From Saccharothrix obliqua (lineage in GTDB: Bacteria > Actinomycetota > Actinomycetes > Mycobacteriales > Pseudonocardiaceae), in NCBI RefSeq assembly GCF_019375475.1, contig NZ_JAHXGQ010000006.1:310001-374000 (forward strand): a DNA stretch of 64,000 bases, written 5' to 3'. The notes beneath the pieces are model-generated. The model did not search any database. It was not told the DNA's origin and was given only the letters and a program-made list of their open reading frames with translations. A program made the translations under genes and the position numbers. Below are positions 31,905-39,953 of this stretch, piece by piece (position 1 is the first letter of the stretch; each line of letters opens with the position of its first letter).

Positions 31905-34900
31905 ATGGAGAGCGACGCGGTCGAGGGCCTGGCGGGGTTGGACGGGGATGAGCGCCAGGCGGTGGCCGCCGGGCTGTGGGAGGCCTGGCGGTCCGGGCCC
32001 AGCGGTGGGGCGGTGTTGACCGGGCTTTCCGGGATCGGGAAGTCGAAGGGTGTGGTCGCGCCGCTGCTCAAGCGGGCCGAGGAACGGGGGTTTCGGACCG
32101 TGTTGGTCGAGGTTCCGCCGCGGCCCGCGGAACCGGGTGACGAGCCGATTGATCTGGAAGCGGAGTTATTGGAGCAGCTCCGCGTGGAAATGGAGTACGC
32201 CGGAATCGTCGTGCCTGCGGAGAAGCAGCGCCGGCGGGGGCTGTTCATCACCATGCTGACGTTGTTCCGCAGCGGCGCGCTGGTGGTGGTGGACGAATTC
32301 CAACGCCTGCTGGGGCCGGACGGGCGGCCGGTGGCGCCGTTCGCGGACGAACTCGTCAAAATCGTCGGGCGGGCCGGCCGGGGTGGGTTGTGGCTGGTCT
32401 CCAACCGGTCCGTGGACCCGATCTGGACCGAGTCCTTCCACGTGGCGACCCTCCCGAAGCCGCCGGAGGCGGACGCGATCCGGATCGTGCTGGCCGGCAT
32501 CCGCTCCGGCTACGACGCCGACGAGTGGTTCCCCGCCGAACGCCGCGCGCGGACCGTCGCCCGGCTCGGCGCCAACCCCAGGGTGCTGCGCCTGCTCGGC
32601 GGCCTGCTCGGCATGTACACGCTGGACGACCTGCTCGGACCCGAGGTCGAGCCGATGACCGGTCCCGACGAGACGCACCTGGTGGACGCCATCGAGCGCG
32701 ACCTGGTGGTCAAGGCGATGGAGGGGCTGACCGACGACGCCGTGCGCCGTGCGCTGGACGACCTCTCCGTGCTGGACGACTGGGCGGGCGCGGAGCTGCG
32801 CGAGGCGATGATCGGCAGGCTCGGCGACACCAGCGAGCTGACCCGCGAACTGCTCAACCGCTACCTGCTGGAGAGCCGGCCCTCGTCGTCCGGCGCGACG
32901 CCGGGCCGGGCCGCGTACCAGGTGCACCCGGTCGTGCGGGAGCTGAACCTCCTGCGGCACCACGGCAACGAGGCCGCGTGGCGCTCGGCGCACCGCCGGG
33001 CGGGCGAGTGGTACGCGCGTCCGCTGCTCGCCAAGGACCTGTCCCGGGTGGACGAGTACCGCCTCGCGACCGCCCTCGACCGCTCGCAACGCCACCTGCG
33101 CAAGGCGGACGCGGACGACCTCCTGGTGGAGGTGCGGTCCCGGGTCGCCGCCTACCTCGGCCGGTACGACGGTGAGCGCGACGTGCCCGAGCTGGCGGTG
33201 GAGCGGGACGGTCGGATCGCCCTGCTGGGCACCTACCTGACCGACGTGGACGTGCCCGGGTTGAGCGGTCACCTGGCCCGGCTGCTGCGGGCCAGGGGTG
33301 GGCCCGGTGACGCGGTGCGGGCGTTGGACCACGCCCGGCGCGCCACGCGTGGTCAGGTCGAGAGCTTCTCGTGGAACTTCTGGATCCAGCTCGTCCGCCA
33401 GGTCGACGGCTACGCCGCGGCGGCGGAGGCCGGGCGGGAGGCGGCGCGCCACGTGACCCACTACCTGCACCGGATCTACACCGCGACCGGTGCGGCCCTG
33501 GCCGCCGACGGGCGTCCGGCGGAGGCGGTGGCCGAACTCCGCAAGGGGTGCCGCCTCGTGCCCAGGGTGGACCGGTACCGGCTGGCCCAGCACGCCCTGT
33601 TCTACGCCGCGGGCGAGGAGGACCCCGCCCTGCTGGCCGACGTGTGCCAGTGGCTGCACGGGTTGCGTGGTCTGGAACCGCAGGCCACGTTGGGCGACAT
33701 CCTCCTGCACCAGCACCGGGGTGAGTGGGCGGAGAGCGTGGAACTGGCGCACCGCGCGGCGAAAGCGCCGCGGTCCCTGGTGCACTTCCACGTCTGCGAG
33801 GCGGTGGGCCGGTTGGCGTTGAACCAGCCGGGGCAGGCGCGGACGGCGTTGAACTCGGCCCGCGACACCTCCAGCCGCCGGATGGCCCGGGAGGGGAAGA
33901 CCTGGTTGGCCGCCCTGGTCGAGCTGTGCGACAACCGGCCCCGGCCGGCCTCGGAGAAGCTGGCCCGGTACCTGGGCACCGCCACCGCGCCGACCAAGCC
34001 GCAGGAGATCCGGGCGGCCCTGTTCGACATCTGGGACCACCGCATCGCCACGGAGGGCGAGTTCAACCCGTCCTTCCACATCCCGATCCTGCCGCCTGCG
34101 ATCACCGGCCAGCCGGAGAACGTGTACCGGCCCCAGTACGGCGGACCGGTCCTGCCCCAGCACCGCGAAGCCGCGGCTCGGGTGGCCGACCGGATCGAGG
34201 AGGGCGGAAGTGGCGCGAGCCGCGTGCGGGAGGGCGGGGGCCGCGCCGGGGGCGGGAGCGGTGGTGCCCGCGCCGAGGACGGGCGTGGTGCGAGCCGGGT
34301 TGTGGGGGAGCGGGGCGGAGTGCGGGAAGTCGGGGCGGCGGTTCCGGAGTTGGGGGCGGGTGCCGAGGTTGTCGGCGGTGCGGCCGGGGTTGGGGCGGTG
34401 CCTGGTGCCGGGGACGCGGGTGTTGAGGGCGTGGGGTCGGTTGTGGGGAGTGCGTCGGATGAGGGTGTGGTGGGTGTGAGCGGCGGTGGGCGGCGGGGGG
34501 TTGTGCTCGCGGTGGGGACTGAGTGGAATTCGGCTCATGGGGGGTTGAGCACGTTCAACCGGCGGCTGTGCGTGGCGTTGGCGACTGCCGGGGTTCGGGT
34601 TTTCGCCACGGCCCCTAATGCCTCCGAGGAGGAGAAGGCGCAGGCCGCCGCGGTGGGGGTGGAGCTGGTCAAGCCGGCTCGGGTTCGGCCGGGGGCGGTG
34701 CACGAGGCGTTGTCGCGGCGGCCGGAGTTACCCGTTGGGGTGGAACCGAACGTGGTGATCGGGCACGGGCGGGTGACCGGTCATGCCGCGGACAGCTTGC
34801 TGGACGACTTCCCGGACGCGCGGCGGGTGCACTTCATCCACATGGCGCCCGATGAGATCGAGTGGTTCAAGCCGGATCGGGACGACGACGTCGGGACGCG

Positions 34901-35684
34901 CACCGAGGAACGCCACCAGGAGGAGTTGGACCTGGGGGCGCGGGCGCACCGGGTCGTGGCGGTCGGGCCCCGGCTGTACGACCGGTACGTGCGGGACTTC
35001 TCGTCCATCGACACGGCCACCGTGGTCCGGCTCGACCCCGGCTTCGACGTGGACAACCCGGCCGACCGGGAGCCGCCGCCGGGCAAGCCCTGGTCGGTGT
35101 TGTTGTTCGGGCGGCTGGAGGACGCGAAGCTCAAGGGGCTCGACATCGCCGCTCGCGCCGTCGCGCACGCGATCGGCGACCGCGGACCTGGTGCGGCGCG
35201 GTTGGAGTTGAAGGTCCGGGGCGCCCCGGAGAACTCGTCCGCGCTGGTGCGGGACCGGCTGCTGGAGTGGGCCGGCGAGTCGGCGGCGTTGCGGCCGCTC
35301 GTCCGCTCCTACTCGACGGACGCCGAGAAGCTGAGCAGCGACCTGCGAACCGCCAGCCTGGTGCTGGTGCCCTCGCGCGCGGAGGGGTTCGGGCTGACCG
35401 GGGTGGAGGCGATCACGGCGGGCACGCCGTTGCTGGTGAGCGAGGAGAGCGGGCTGGGGCAGCTGCTCCAGGACGTCCTCGACCAGGAGGAGTGGGCTCG
35501 CGTGGTGGTGCCGGTGACCGGGGATCGGGAGCAGGACGCCCTGGTGTGGGGGCGCGCGATCGTGGGCGCGTTGCGGGACCGGAAGGCGGCGTTCGCGGAC
35601 GCCGCCCGGCTGCGGGAGCGGCTTGCCCGGCAGCTGCCCTGGGCTGCCGCCGCGGAGCTGTTGATCAGGGAGTGCGAGCTGTGA
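31905..35684 (+). CDS. STAND-like ATPase fused through helical repeats to a GT4-family glycosyltransferase
   Basis: The 1259-residue protein has three parts. Residues about 1-330 form a P-loop ATPase with Walker A GLSGIGKS (40-47), Walker B LVVVDE (126-131) and a sensor-like LVSNR (164-168). About 330-740 is helical with TPR-like repeats (AVRALDHARRATRG, AAEAGREAARHVTHY, PAEAVAELRKGCRLV). A Gly/Ala/Val-rich linker (about 764-862) leads to a GT4-type glycosyltransferase (about 865-1259) with NSAHGGLSTFNRRL at its start, the second-domain strand WSVLLFGRLEDAKLKG, and the catalytic E-x7-E pattern in SRAEGFGLTGVEAITAGTPL. The STAND-repeat-effector plan is that of innate-immunity and conflict proteins; a glycosyltransferase is an unusual effector. 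The ATG at 31905 has GGAAAAG upstream. No partner gene adjoins it. Trigger and sugar substrate are unknown. Confidence 0.8.
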   Translation: MESDAVEGLAGLDGDERQAVAAGLWEAWRSGPSGGAVLTGLSGIGKSKGVVAPLLKRAEERGFRTVLVEVPPRPAEPGDEPIDLEAELLEQLRVEMEYAGIVVPAEKQRRRGLFITMLTLFRSGALVVVDEFQRLLGPDGRPVAPFADELVKIVGRAGRGGLWLVSNRSVDPIWTESFHVATLPKPPEADAIRIVLAGIRSGYDADEWFPAERRARTVARLGANPRVLRLLGGLLGMYTLDDLLGPEVEPMTGPDETHLVDAIERDLVVKAMEGLTDDAVRRALDDLSVLDDWAGAELREAMIGRLGDTSELTRELLNRYLLESRPSSSGATPGRAAYQVHPVVRELNLLRHHGNEAAWRSAHRRAGEWYARPLLAKDLSRVDEYRLATALDRSQRHLRKADADDLLVEVRSRVAAYLGRYDGERDVPELAVERDGRIALLGTYLTDVDVPGLSGHLARLLRARGGPGDAVRALDHARRATRGQVESFSWNFWIQLVRQVDGYAAAAEAGREAARHVTHYLHRIYTATGAALAADGRPAEAVAELRKGCRLVPRVDRYRLAQHALFYAAGEEDPALLADVCQWLHGLRGLEPQATLGDILLHQHRGEWAESVELAHRAAKAPRSLVHFHVCEAVGRLALNQPGQARTALNSARDTSSRRMAREGKTWLAALVELCDNRPRPASEKLARYLGTATAPTKPQEIRAALFDIWDHRIATEGEFNPSFHIPILPPAITGQPENVYRPQYGGPVLPQHREAAARVADRIEEGGSGASRVREGGGRAGGGSGGARAEDGRGASRVVGERGGVREVGAAVPELGAGAEVVGGAAGVGAVPGAGDAGVEGVGSVVGSASDEGVVGVSGGGRRGVVLAVGTEWNSAHGGLSTFNRRLCVALATAGVRVFATAPNASEEEKAQAAAVGVELVKPARVRPGAVHEALSRRPELPVGVEPNVVIGHGRVTGHAADSLLDDFPDARRVHFIHMAPDEIEWFKPDRDDDVGTRTEERHQEELDLGARAHRVVAVGPRLYDRYVRDFSSIDTATVVRLDPGFDVDNPADREPPPGKPWSVLLFGRLEDAKLKGLDIAARAVAHAIGDRGPGAARLELKVRGAPENSSALVRDRLLEWAGESAALRPLVRSYSTDAEKLSSDLRTASLVLVPSRAEGFGLTGVEAITAGTPLLVSEESGLGQLLQDVLDQEEWARVVVPVTGDREQDALVWGRAIVGALRDRKAAFADAARLRERLARQLPWAAAAELLIRECEL

Positions 35685-35699
35685 TCGAGGGGCGCGGCT

Positions 35700-36180
35700 G
35701 ACGGGGGGTGCGGCTCGTGGTCGGGGGCGCGGCTGGCGGGGGTGCGCGGCTCGTGGTCGGGGGACGCGGCTCGTGGCGGGGGAGTGCGGCCCGTGGCCGG
35801 GGTGCGGTTGGTGGCCGGGGGAGCGTGGCCCGTGGCCGGGGGACACGGCTGGCGGCTGAGGAGTGCGGCCCGTGGTCGGAGGACGCGGTTGGTGGCCGGG
35901 GAGCGCGGCTGCTGAGCGCGGCTGCTGAGCGCGGCTGCTGAGCGGGAGCGTGGCTGCTGGTGCGTGAGCGCGGCTGGCGGCCGGGGAGCGTGGCTGCTGG
36001 TGCGTGAGCGCGGCTGGCGGCCGGGGAGCGTGGCTGCTGGTGCGTGAGCGCGGCTGGCGGCCGAGGAGCGTGGCTGGTGGCAGGGGAGTGCGGCCCGTGG
36101 TCGGGGAGCGCGGCTGCTGAGCGGGAGCGTGGCTGGTGGTGCGTGAGCGCGGCTGGTGGCCGAGGAGTGCGGCCTGCGCG
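35700..36180. repeat. GC-rich tandem repeat tract downstream of the STAND-GT4 gene
   Basis: The first part consists of degenerate GGCTCGTGGTCGGGGG-like units. A 13-bp unit GAGCGCGGCTGCT is repeated three times exactly at 35901-35939. A 40-bp unit, starting GAGCGTGGCTGCTGGTGCGT, is repeated three times exactly at 35946-36065, with a degenerate fourth copy after. On both strands open frames run through the tract, but they encode only low-complexity peptides. Together with the 380 bases up to the nuclease gene, this makes an 876-base region without a gene. Exact repeats of this length should be prone to change in copy number. Confidence 0.85.
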
Positions 36181-36392
36181 CGTAGTCGACTGCGTGGTGC
36201 CTGGCCGCCCTGCGTGCGGTGCCGGCGGGATCTGGCCGGCGGAGCGGGGGCGAGGGGCGGGAGGCGGAGTCGAAGGGCTGCGCATCGGGGGCGCGGCTGC
36301 CTCGTCAGGCGGGCGCGCCCCCGTCGCATGCGCTGTGCCTTCCGGCGCTGGGAGGGGCCACCGGAGTGCACGTGATCGACTGTACCGCATTC

Positions 36393-36408
36393 TCGAACAC
36401 ACGTTCGA
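36393..36408. promoter_or_regulatory. LexA-binding SOS box 1
   Basis: The sequence TCGAACACACGTTCGA is a perfect match to the actinobacterial LexA palindrome TCGAAC-N4-GTTCGA. It lies 152 bases upstream of the start of the secreted endonuclease gene, downstream of the tandem repeats. The nuclease would be a candidate SOS gene, though no -10 element was placed with certainty. Confidence 0.75.
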
Positions 36409-36560
36409 GTGATGATGGGGAATCACCCTGCGGTGTGGCAGGCGGGGTGGTGTTTGTGCTCGTCGCACGCCTGGGCATGGTCAACAGTTAGTGACGGCTT
36501 CTTTCGCAGTTCACTCGATCCGGGGAGGATTCGCGGACCCGTCAACCTCCGGGAGGATCC

Positions 36561-39005
36561 GTGAGACCAAGCCCGCTCCGCGTCGGATTAGCGGTCGCCG
36601 CCGCTTCGGCCGCGTCGCTCGCCCTGGTGGCGCCCGCGACCGCCGCGCCCAGCCCGGACGCCCTGATCGCCGAGGTGTACGGCGGCGGTGGCAACTCCGG
36701 CGCGACGCTCGTCCAGGACTTCGTCGAGCTGGCCAACCGCGGCTCCGCCCCGGTCGCGCTGGCCGGCTGGAGCGTCCAGTACCTGCCCGCGAGCGCGTCC
36801 GCCGCGAGCCAGTGGCAGGTCACGCCGCTGGCCGGCGCCGTCGAGCCCGGCCGCCGCTACCTGGTCGCCGAGGCCAAGGGCGCGGGCGGCACGGTCGCGT
36901 TGCCCGCGCCGGACGCGACCGGTTCGATCGCCATGTCCGCCACCGGCGGCACGGTGGCGCTCGTCGCCGGCACCACCGCGTTGACCTGCAAGACCACCGC
37001 CGACTGCGCCGCCGACACCCGTGTGCGCGACCTGGTCGGCTACGGCACGTCGACCGTCGTCCGCGAAGGCACGCCCACGGCGAACCTGAGCAACACGACG
37101 TCCGCCGCACGTCCCGCGTTGACCGACACCGACAACAACGCCGCCGACTTCACCGTGGGCGCGCCCACGCCGGTCAACGCCAAGGGCCAGGGCCCCGGCG
37201 ACGAGGAGCCGCAGCCCGAGCCGGGCGACAAGCGCATCCACGACGTCCAGGGCACCACCCGCGTCTCGCCGCTCCTCGGCCGCAAGGTCGTGGGCGTGCC
37301 GGGCGTCGTCACGGCCACGCGTGCCACCGGCGACCGCGGTTTCTGGTTCCAGGACCCGAACCCCGACACGGACCCGCGCACCAGCGACGGCCTGTTCGTC
37401 TACACGGCCGACCTGACGCCGACCGTCGAGCCGGGCGACTCCGTGCTCGTCAGCGGCACGGTGGCGGAGTACCGGCCGGGCGGCGACACGGCGGCCAACT
37501 CCAACCAGACACTCACCGAGATCACGAGCGCGACGGTCACCGTGTTGTCCAAGGGGAACGCGTTGCCCGCGCCGGTCACCCTCACGCCGCCCGACGGGTT
37601 CATCCCCGCGGCGGGTGGCGGGAGCATCGAGGGCCTGGAGCTGAACCCCGCCGTGTACGGCCAGGACTACTACGAGTCGCTTGAGGGCATGTACGTCCAG
37701 GTCGACAACGCACGCGTGGTCGGCCCGACGAACAACTTCGGCGAAACGTGGATCACCACGAAGCCCAACCAGAACCCGACCGCACGTGGCGGCACGAACT
37801 ACCTCGGCTACGACCAGCCCAACAGCGGGCGGATCAAGGTCAAGGCCGGCAGCGCCACGCCGCAGACGAGCAACGTGGGCGACGTGTGGCGCGGTACGAC
37901 CGTGGGCAACATCGAGTACACGAACTACGGCGGCTACACGTTGGCCACGAAGACCGTGGGCGCCTACGAATCCGGTGGCATCAAGCCGGAAACCACGGAC
38001 GCCACGCGCTCCCACGAGCTGTCGGTGGCCACGTACAACGTGGAGAACCTGGCCGCCACCAACGACCAGGCGAAGTTCGACCGCTTGGCGGCGGCCGTGG
38101 TGAAGAACCTGTTGTCGCCGGATGTCGTGGTGCTGGAGGAGATCCAGGACAACAACGGCGCGGTGGACGACGGCACCGTGACGGCGGAGGAGACGTTCGC
38201 GAAGTTCGCGGACGCGATCGTCGCCGCGGGCGGGCCGCGTTACCAATGGCGGCAGATCGACCCGCAGAACAAGACCGACGGCGGTGAACCGGGCGGCAAC
38301 ATCCGCGTGGCGTTCCTGTTCAACCCGGCCCGCGTGTCGTTCGTGGACCGCGCGGGCGGCGACGCGACCACGCCGGTGTCCGTGGTGAAGCAGAACGGCC
38401 GTGCGACGTTGTCCGTGTCGCCGGGCCGCATCGACCCCGCGAACCCCGCGTGGAACAGCAGTCGCAAGCCGTTGGCGGGCGAGTTCAAGTTCCGCGGTCG
38501 CACGGTGTTCGTGGTGGCCAACCACTTCAACTCCAAGGGTGGTGACCAGGCGCTGCACGGGCGTTACCAGGAGCCCGTGCGCTCGTCGGAGGTGCAGCGC
38601 GCCGCGCAGGCCACGGCGTTGCGTGCGTTCGTGGACCAGGTGAAGGCCGTTGACCGCGGTGCGAACGTGGTGCTCGCGGGCGACATCAACGACTTCCAGT
38701 TCTCGCCGGCGATCAGCACGCTCACGGCGGGCGGCGCCGTGGTGGACCTGGTCTCGACGTTGCCGGAGGCGGAGCGCTACGGCTACGTGTACGACGGCAA
38801 CTCGCAGACGCTGGACCACATCCTGATCAGCGCCAACATCAACCGCTACCGGTACGACGTGGTGCACGTCAACGCGGAGTTCGCCGACCAGGCCAGCGAC
38901 CACGACCCGCAGGTCGTGAAGCTGCGCCCGAGCACGGGCAACGCCAAGGTGGACCGGCTGGTCTTCCTGCTGGAGGACCTGGCGGAGCACCTGCCCCGCC
39001 GCTGA
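36561..39005 (+). CDS. Secreted ExeM/NucH-like extracellular endonuclease
   Basis: The 814-residue protein has a signal peptide (about 1-28), an N-terminal lamin-tail (LTD) domain (about 35-190, IAEVYGGGGNSGATLVQDFV), a beta-rich middle with OB-fold-like part, and a C-terminal endonuclease/exonuclease/phosphatase domain (about 483-805). Catalytic elements of the latter can be seen: ATYNVENL, the Glu in LEEIQDN, NHFNSKGGD, LAGDINDF and the SDHDP active-site His. It therefore probably degrades DNA or RNA outside the cell, as do ExeM of Shewanella and NucH-type enzymes. The GTG at 36561 follows GGGAGGA. A LexA box lies upstream, and a strong terminator follows. Confidence 0.9.
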   Translation: MRPSPLRVGLAVAAASAASLALVAPATAAPSPDALIAEVYGGGGNSGATLVQDFVELANRGSAPVALAGWSVQYLPASASAASQWQVTPLAGAVEPGRRYLVAEAKGAGGTVALPAPDATGSIAMSATGGTVALVAGTTALTCKTTADCAADTRVRDLVGYGTSTVVREGTPTANLSNTTSAARPALTDTDNNAADFTVGAPTPVNAKGQGPGDEEPQPEPGDKRIHDVQGTTRVSPLLGRKVVGVPGVVTATRATGDRGFWFQDPNPDTDPRTSDGLFVYTADLTPTVEPGDSVLVSGTVAEYRPGGDTAANSNQTLTEITSATVTVLSKGNALPAPVTLTPPDGFIPAAGGGSIEGLELNPAVYGQDYYESLEGMYVQVDNARVVGPTNNFGETWITTKPNQNPTARGGTNYLGYDQPNSGRIKVKAGSATPQTSNVGDVWRGTTVGNIEYTNYGGYTLATKTVGAYESGGIKPETTDATRSHELSVATYNVENLAATNDQAKFDRLAAAVVKNLLSPDVVVLEEIQDNNGAVDDGTVTAEETFAKFADAIVAAGGPRYQWRQIDPQNKTDGGEPGGNIRVAFLFNPARVSFVDRAGGDATTPVSVVKQNGRATLSVSPGRIDPANPAWNSSRKPLAGEFKFRGRTVFVVANHFNSKGGDQALHGRYQEPVRSSEVQRAAQATALRAFVDQVKAVDRGANVVLAGDINDFQFSPAISTLTAGGAVVDLVSTLPEAERYGYVYDGNSQTLDHILISANINRYRYDVVHVNAEFADQASDHDPQVVKLRPSTGNAKVDRLVFLLEDLAEHLPRR

Positions 39006-39020
39006 CCCCTCCCACGCGCG

Positions 39021-39054
39021 ACGGCCCCGTCCGGGATCTCCCGGGCGGGGCCGT
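39021..39054 (+). terminator. Strong hairpin terminator after the nuclease gene
   Basis: A 15-bp stem (ACGGCCCCGTCCGGG, 39021-39035, pairing with 39040-39054, one T-G pair, loop ATCT) lies 15 bases after the stop. It also faces the end of the convergent tRNA-Ser gene. Confidence 0.9.
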
Positions 39055-39060
39055 TCAGCG

Positions 39061-39145
39061 CGGAGGATACGGGATTTGAACCCGTGAGGGGGTTAACCCA
39101 ACACGATTTCCAGTCGTGCGCACTAGGCCGCTATGCGAATCCTCC
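39061..39145 (-). tRNA. tRNA-Ser, anticodon GGA
   Basis: On the minus strand the acceptor arms are GGAGGAT / ATCCTCC, the T arm is ACGGG TTCAAAT CCCGT, and the anticodon stem CACGA / TCGTG surrounds CTGGAAA, so the anticodon is GGA (reads UCC and UCU). A long variable arm marks it as tRNA-Ser. No CCA is encoded. Confidence 0.95.
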
Positions 39146-39245
39146 GCGGAAGAGCCTACCCAATGGGCGGTTGACCGGCCAAAACGGCTGGTCAGGGCGG
39201 GTGTGGACAGGGTTCTCCACACGTGTGGACAGGGTTGGGGATAAC

Positions 39246-39261
39246 TCGAACGGGTGTTCGA
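39246..39261. promoter_or_regulatory. LexA-binding SOS box 2
   Basis: TCGAACGGGTGTTCGA again matches TCGAAC-N4-GTTCGA perfectly. It is located about 10 bases after the stop codon of the leftward gene at 39271 and about 100 bases upstream of the tRNA-Ser(GGA) gene. No protein-coding gene starts right next to it, so the target is unclear. Just left of it is a small cluster of DnaA-box-like sequences (39202-39232). Confidence 0.6.
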
Positions 39262-39270
39262 ACGACCTGG

Positions 39271-39606
39271 TCAGGCGGCTCGCACGTCCACCAAGAGGGC
39301 CGTCGCGGCACCCCGGTTCAGCCGCGGCGGGTGGTCGACGACGGTGGTCGCCACACCGGCCGCCGCGAGGGCGTCCGCGCACGCCCGCGCGCTCGCCTCG
39401 ACCTGCTCCGACGTGCGGTGCAGGTCGTCCGCGACGGTCCAGCACAGGCGGACCGCGCAGCGGCCCAGGGGCGGGATCGCCACGGACCTCGCCACGTCGA
39501 CCAGGGCCTCGCGGATCTCGGCCAGGGCGGAGTCCCGGTCGCCTGGGTCGACGGGCAGGCGTGCCTTGGGCAGCACCAGGAGGTAGGCGCGGTCGGTGGC
39601 GCTCAC
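39271..39606 (-). CDS. Hypothetical protein, coupled to an XRE regulator
   Basis: The 111-residue protein (VSATDRAYLLVLPKARLPVD...AVRLCWTVADDLHRTSEQVE...) looks alpha/beta, with no family that I recognise. GTG 39606 overlaps the stop of the XRE gene as GTGA, so the two are made together. It may be the partner of the regulator, as are the small proteins encoded beside XRE-type regulators in actinobacteria. Its stop lies near SOS box 2. Confidence 0.6.
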   Translation of the reverse strand: MSATDRAYLLVLPKARLPVDPGDRDSALAEIREALVDVARSVAIPPLGRCAVRLCWTVADDLHRTSEQVEASARACADALAAAGVATTVVDHPPRLNRGAATALLVDVRAA

Positions 39607-39821
39607 GCCCGGCACCTGCGGAGGAGGAGGTCGGCGGGTGCCACGTGCAGGGCGTCCGCCAGACGGCCGAGGAGGTCGGGGCTGGGCGCGCGGTGGCCGT
39701 TCTCGATCGCGGACAGCGCGCCCTTGGTGCAGCCGACCTCGGCGGCCAGCGCGGTCACGCTCCGTCGTGAGATCACCCGCAGGTACCGCAGTCGCTCTCG
39801 ATCGATCGGAAACTGCGTCAT
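39603..39821 (-). CDS. Small XRE-family transcriptional regulator
   Basis: The 72-residue protein is a single Cro/CI-type helix-turn-helix (about 10-68). Its second and third helices are VTALAAEVGCTKGALSAIEN, ending with the typical IENG turn and P-S-P-D-L-L-G-R-L-A-D-A-L. ATG 39821 was taken; a TTG two codons earlier is less likely. It is divergent from another XRE gene at 39954, and the 132-base region between contains paired GTTTGC repeats, which either protein may bind. Confidence 0.85.
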   Translation of the reverse strand: MTQFPIDRERLRYLRVISRRSVTALAAEVGCTKGALSAIENGHRAPSPDLLGRLADALHVAPADLLLRRCRA

Positions 39822-39860
39822 GGCCAAACTCTAACCAAACAAACCGGGTACGGGAACGGG

Positions 39861-39941
39861 GTTTGCAAGAGTTTGCGCAGGTCGTCAGCGTTGCGTCAGC
39901 GCGCTTCGATTACGCGGGGTTGTCAGTTTGCGGTTGTTTGC
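39861..39941. promoter_or_regulatory. Two pairs of GTTTGC direct repeats between divergent XRE genes
   Basis: GTTTGC occurs at 39861, 39871, 39926 and 39936, that is, two pairs each spaced by 10 bases, one DNA turn. Such an arrangement suits a regulator that binds as a tandem dimer, probably one of the two adjacent XRE proteins. The second pair overlaps the region just before the rightward gene's start, where repression would be effective. Confidence 0.65.
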
Positions 39942-39953
39942 CACACTTGATCC

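Noticed and set aside
32166-34703. 845-codon minus-strand frame opposite the STAND-GT4 gene
   Set aside because: It is the shadow of a very GC-rich gene, and no domain is present, whereas the plus strand has P-loop and GT4 motifs.
35901-36065. Possible CRISPR array
   Set aside because: The repeats are directly adjacent with no unique spacers, and no cas genes are near.
34728-36371. 547-codon minus-strand frame over the tandem repeats
   Set aside because: Pro/Arg/Ser low-complexity product from the repeats, continuing antisense into the glycosyltransferase gene; not a protein gene.
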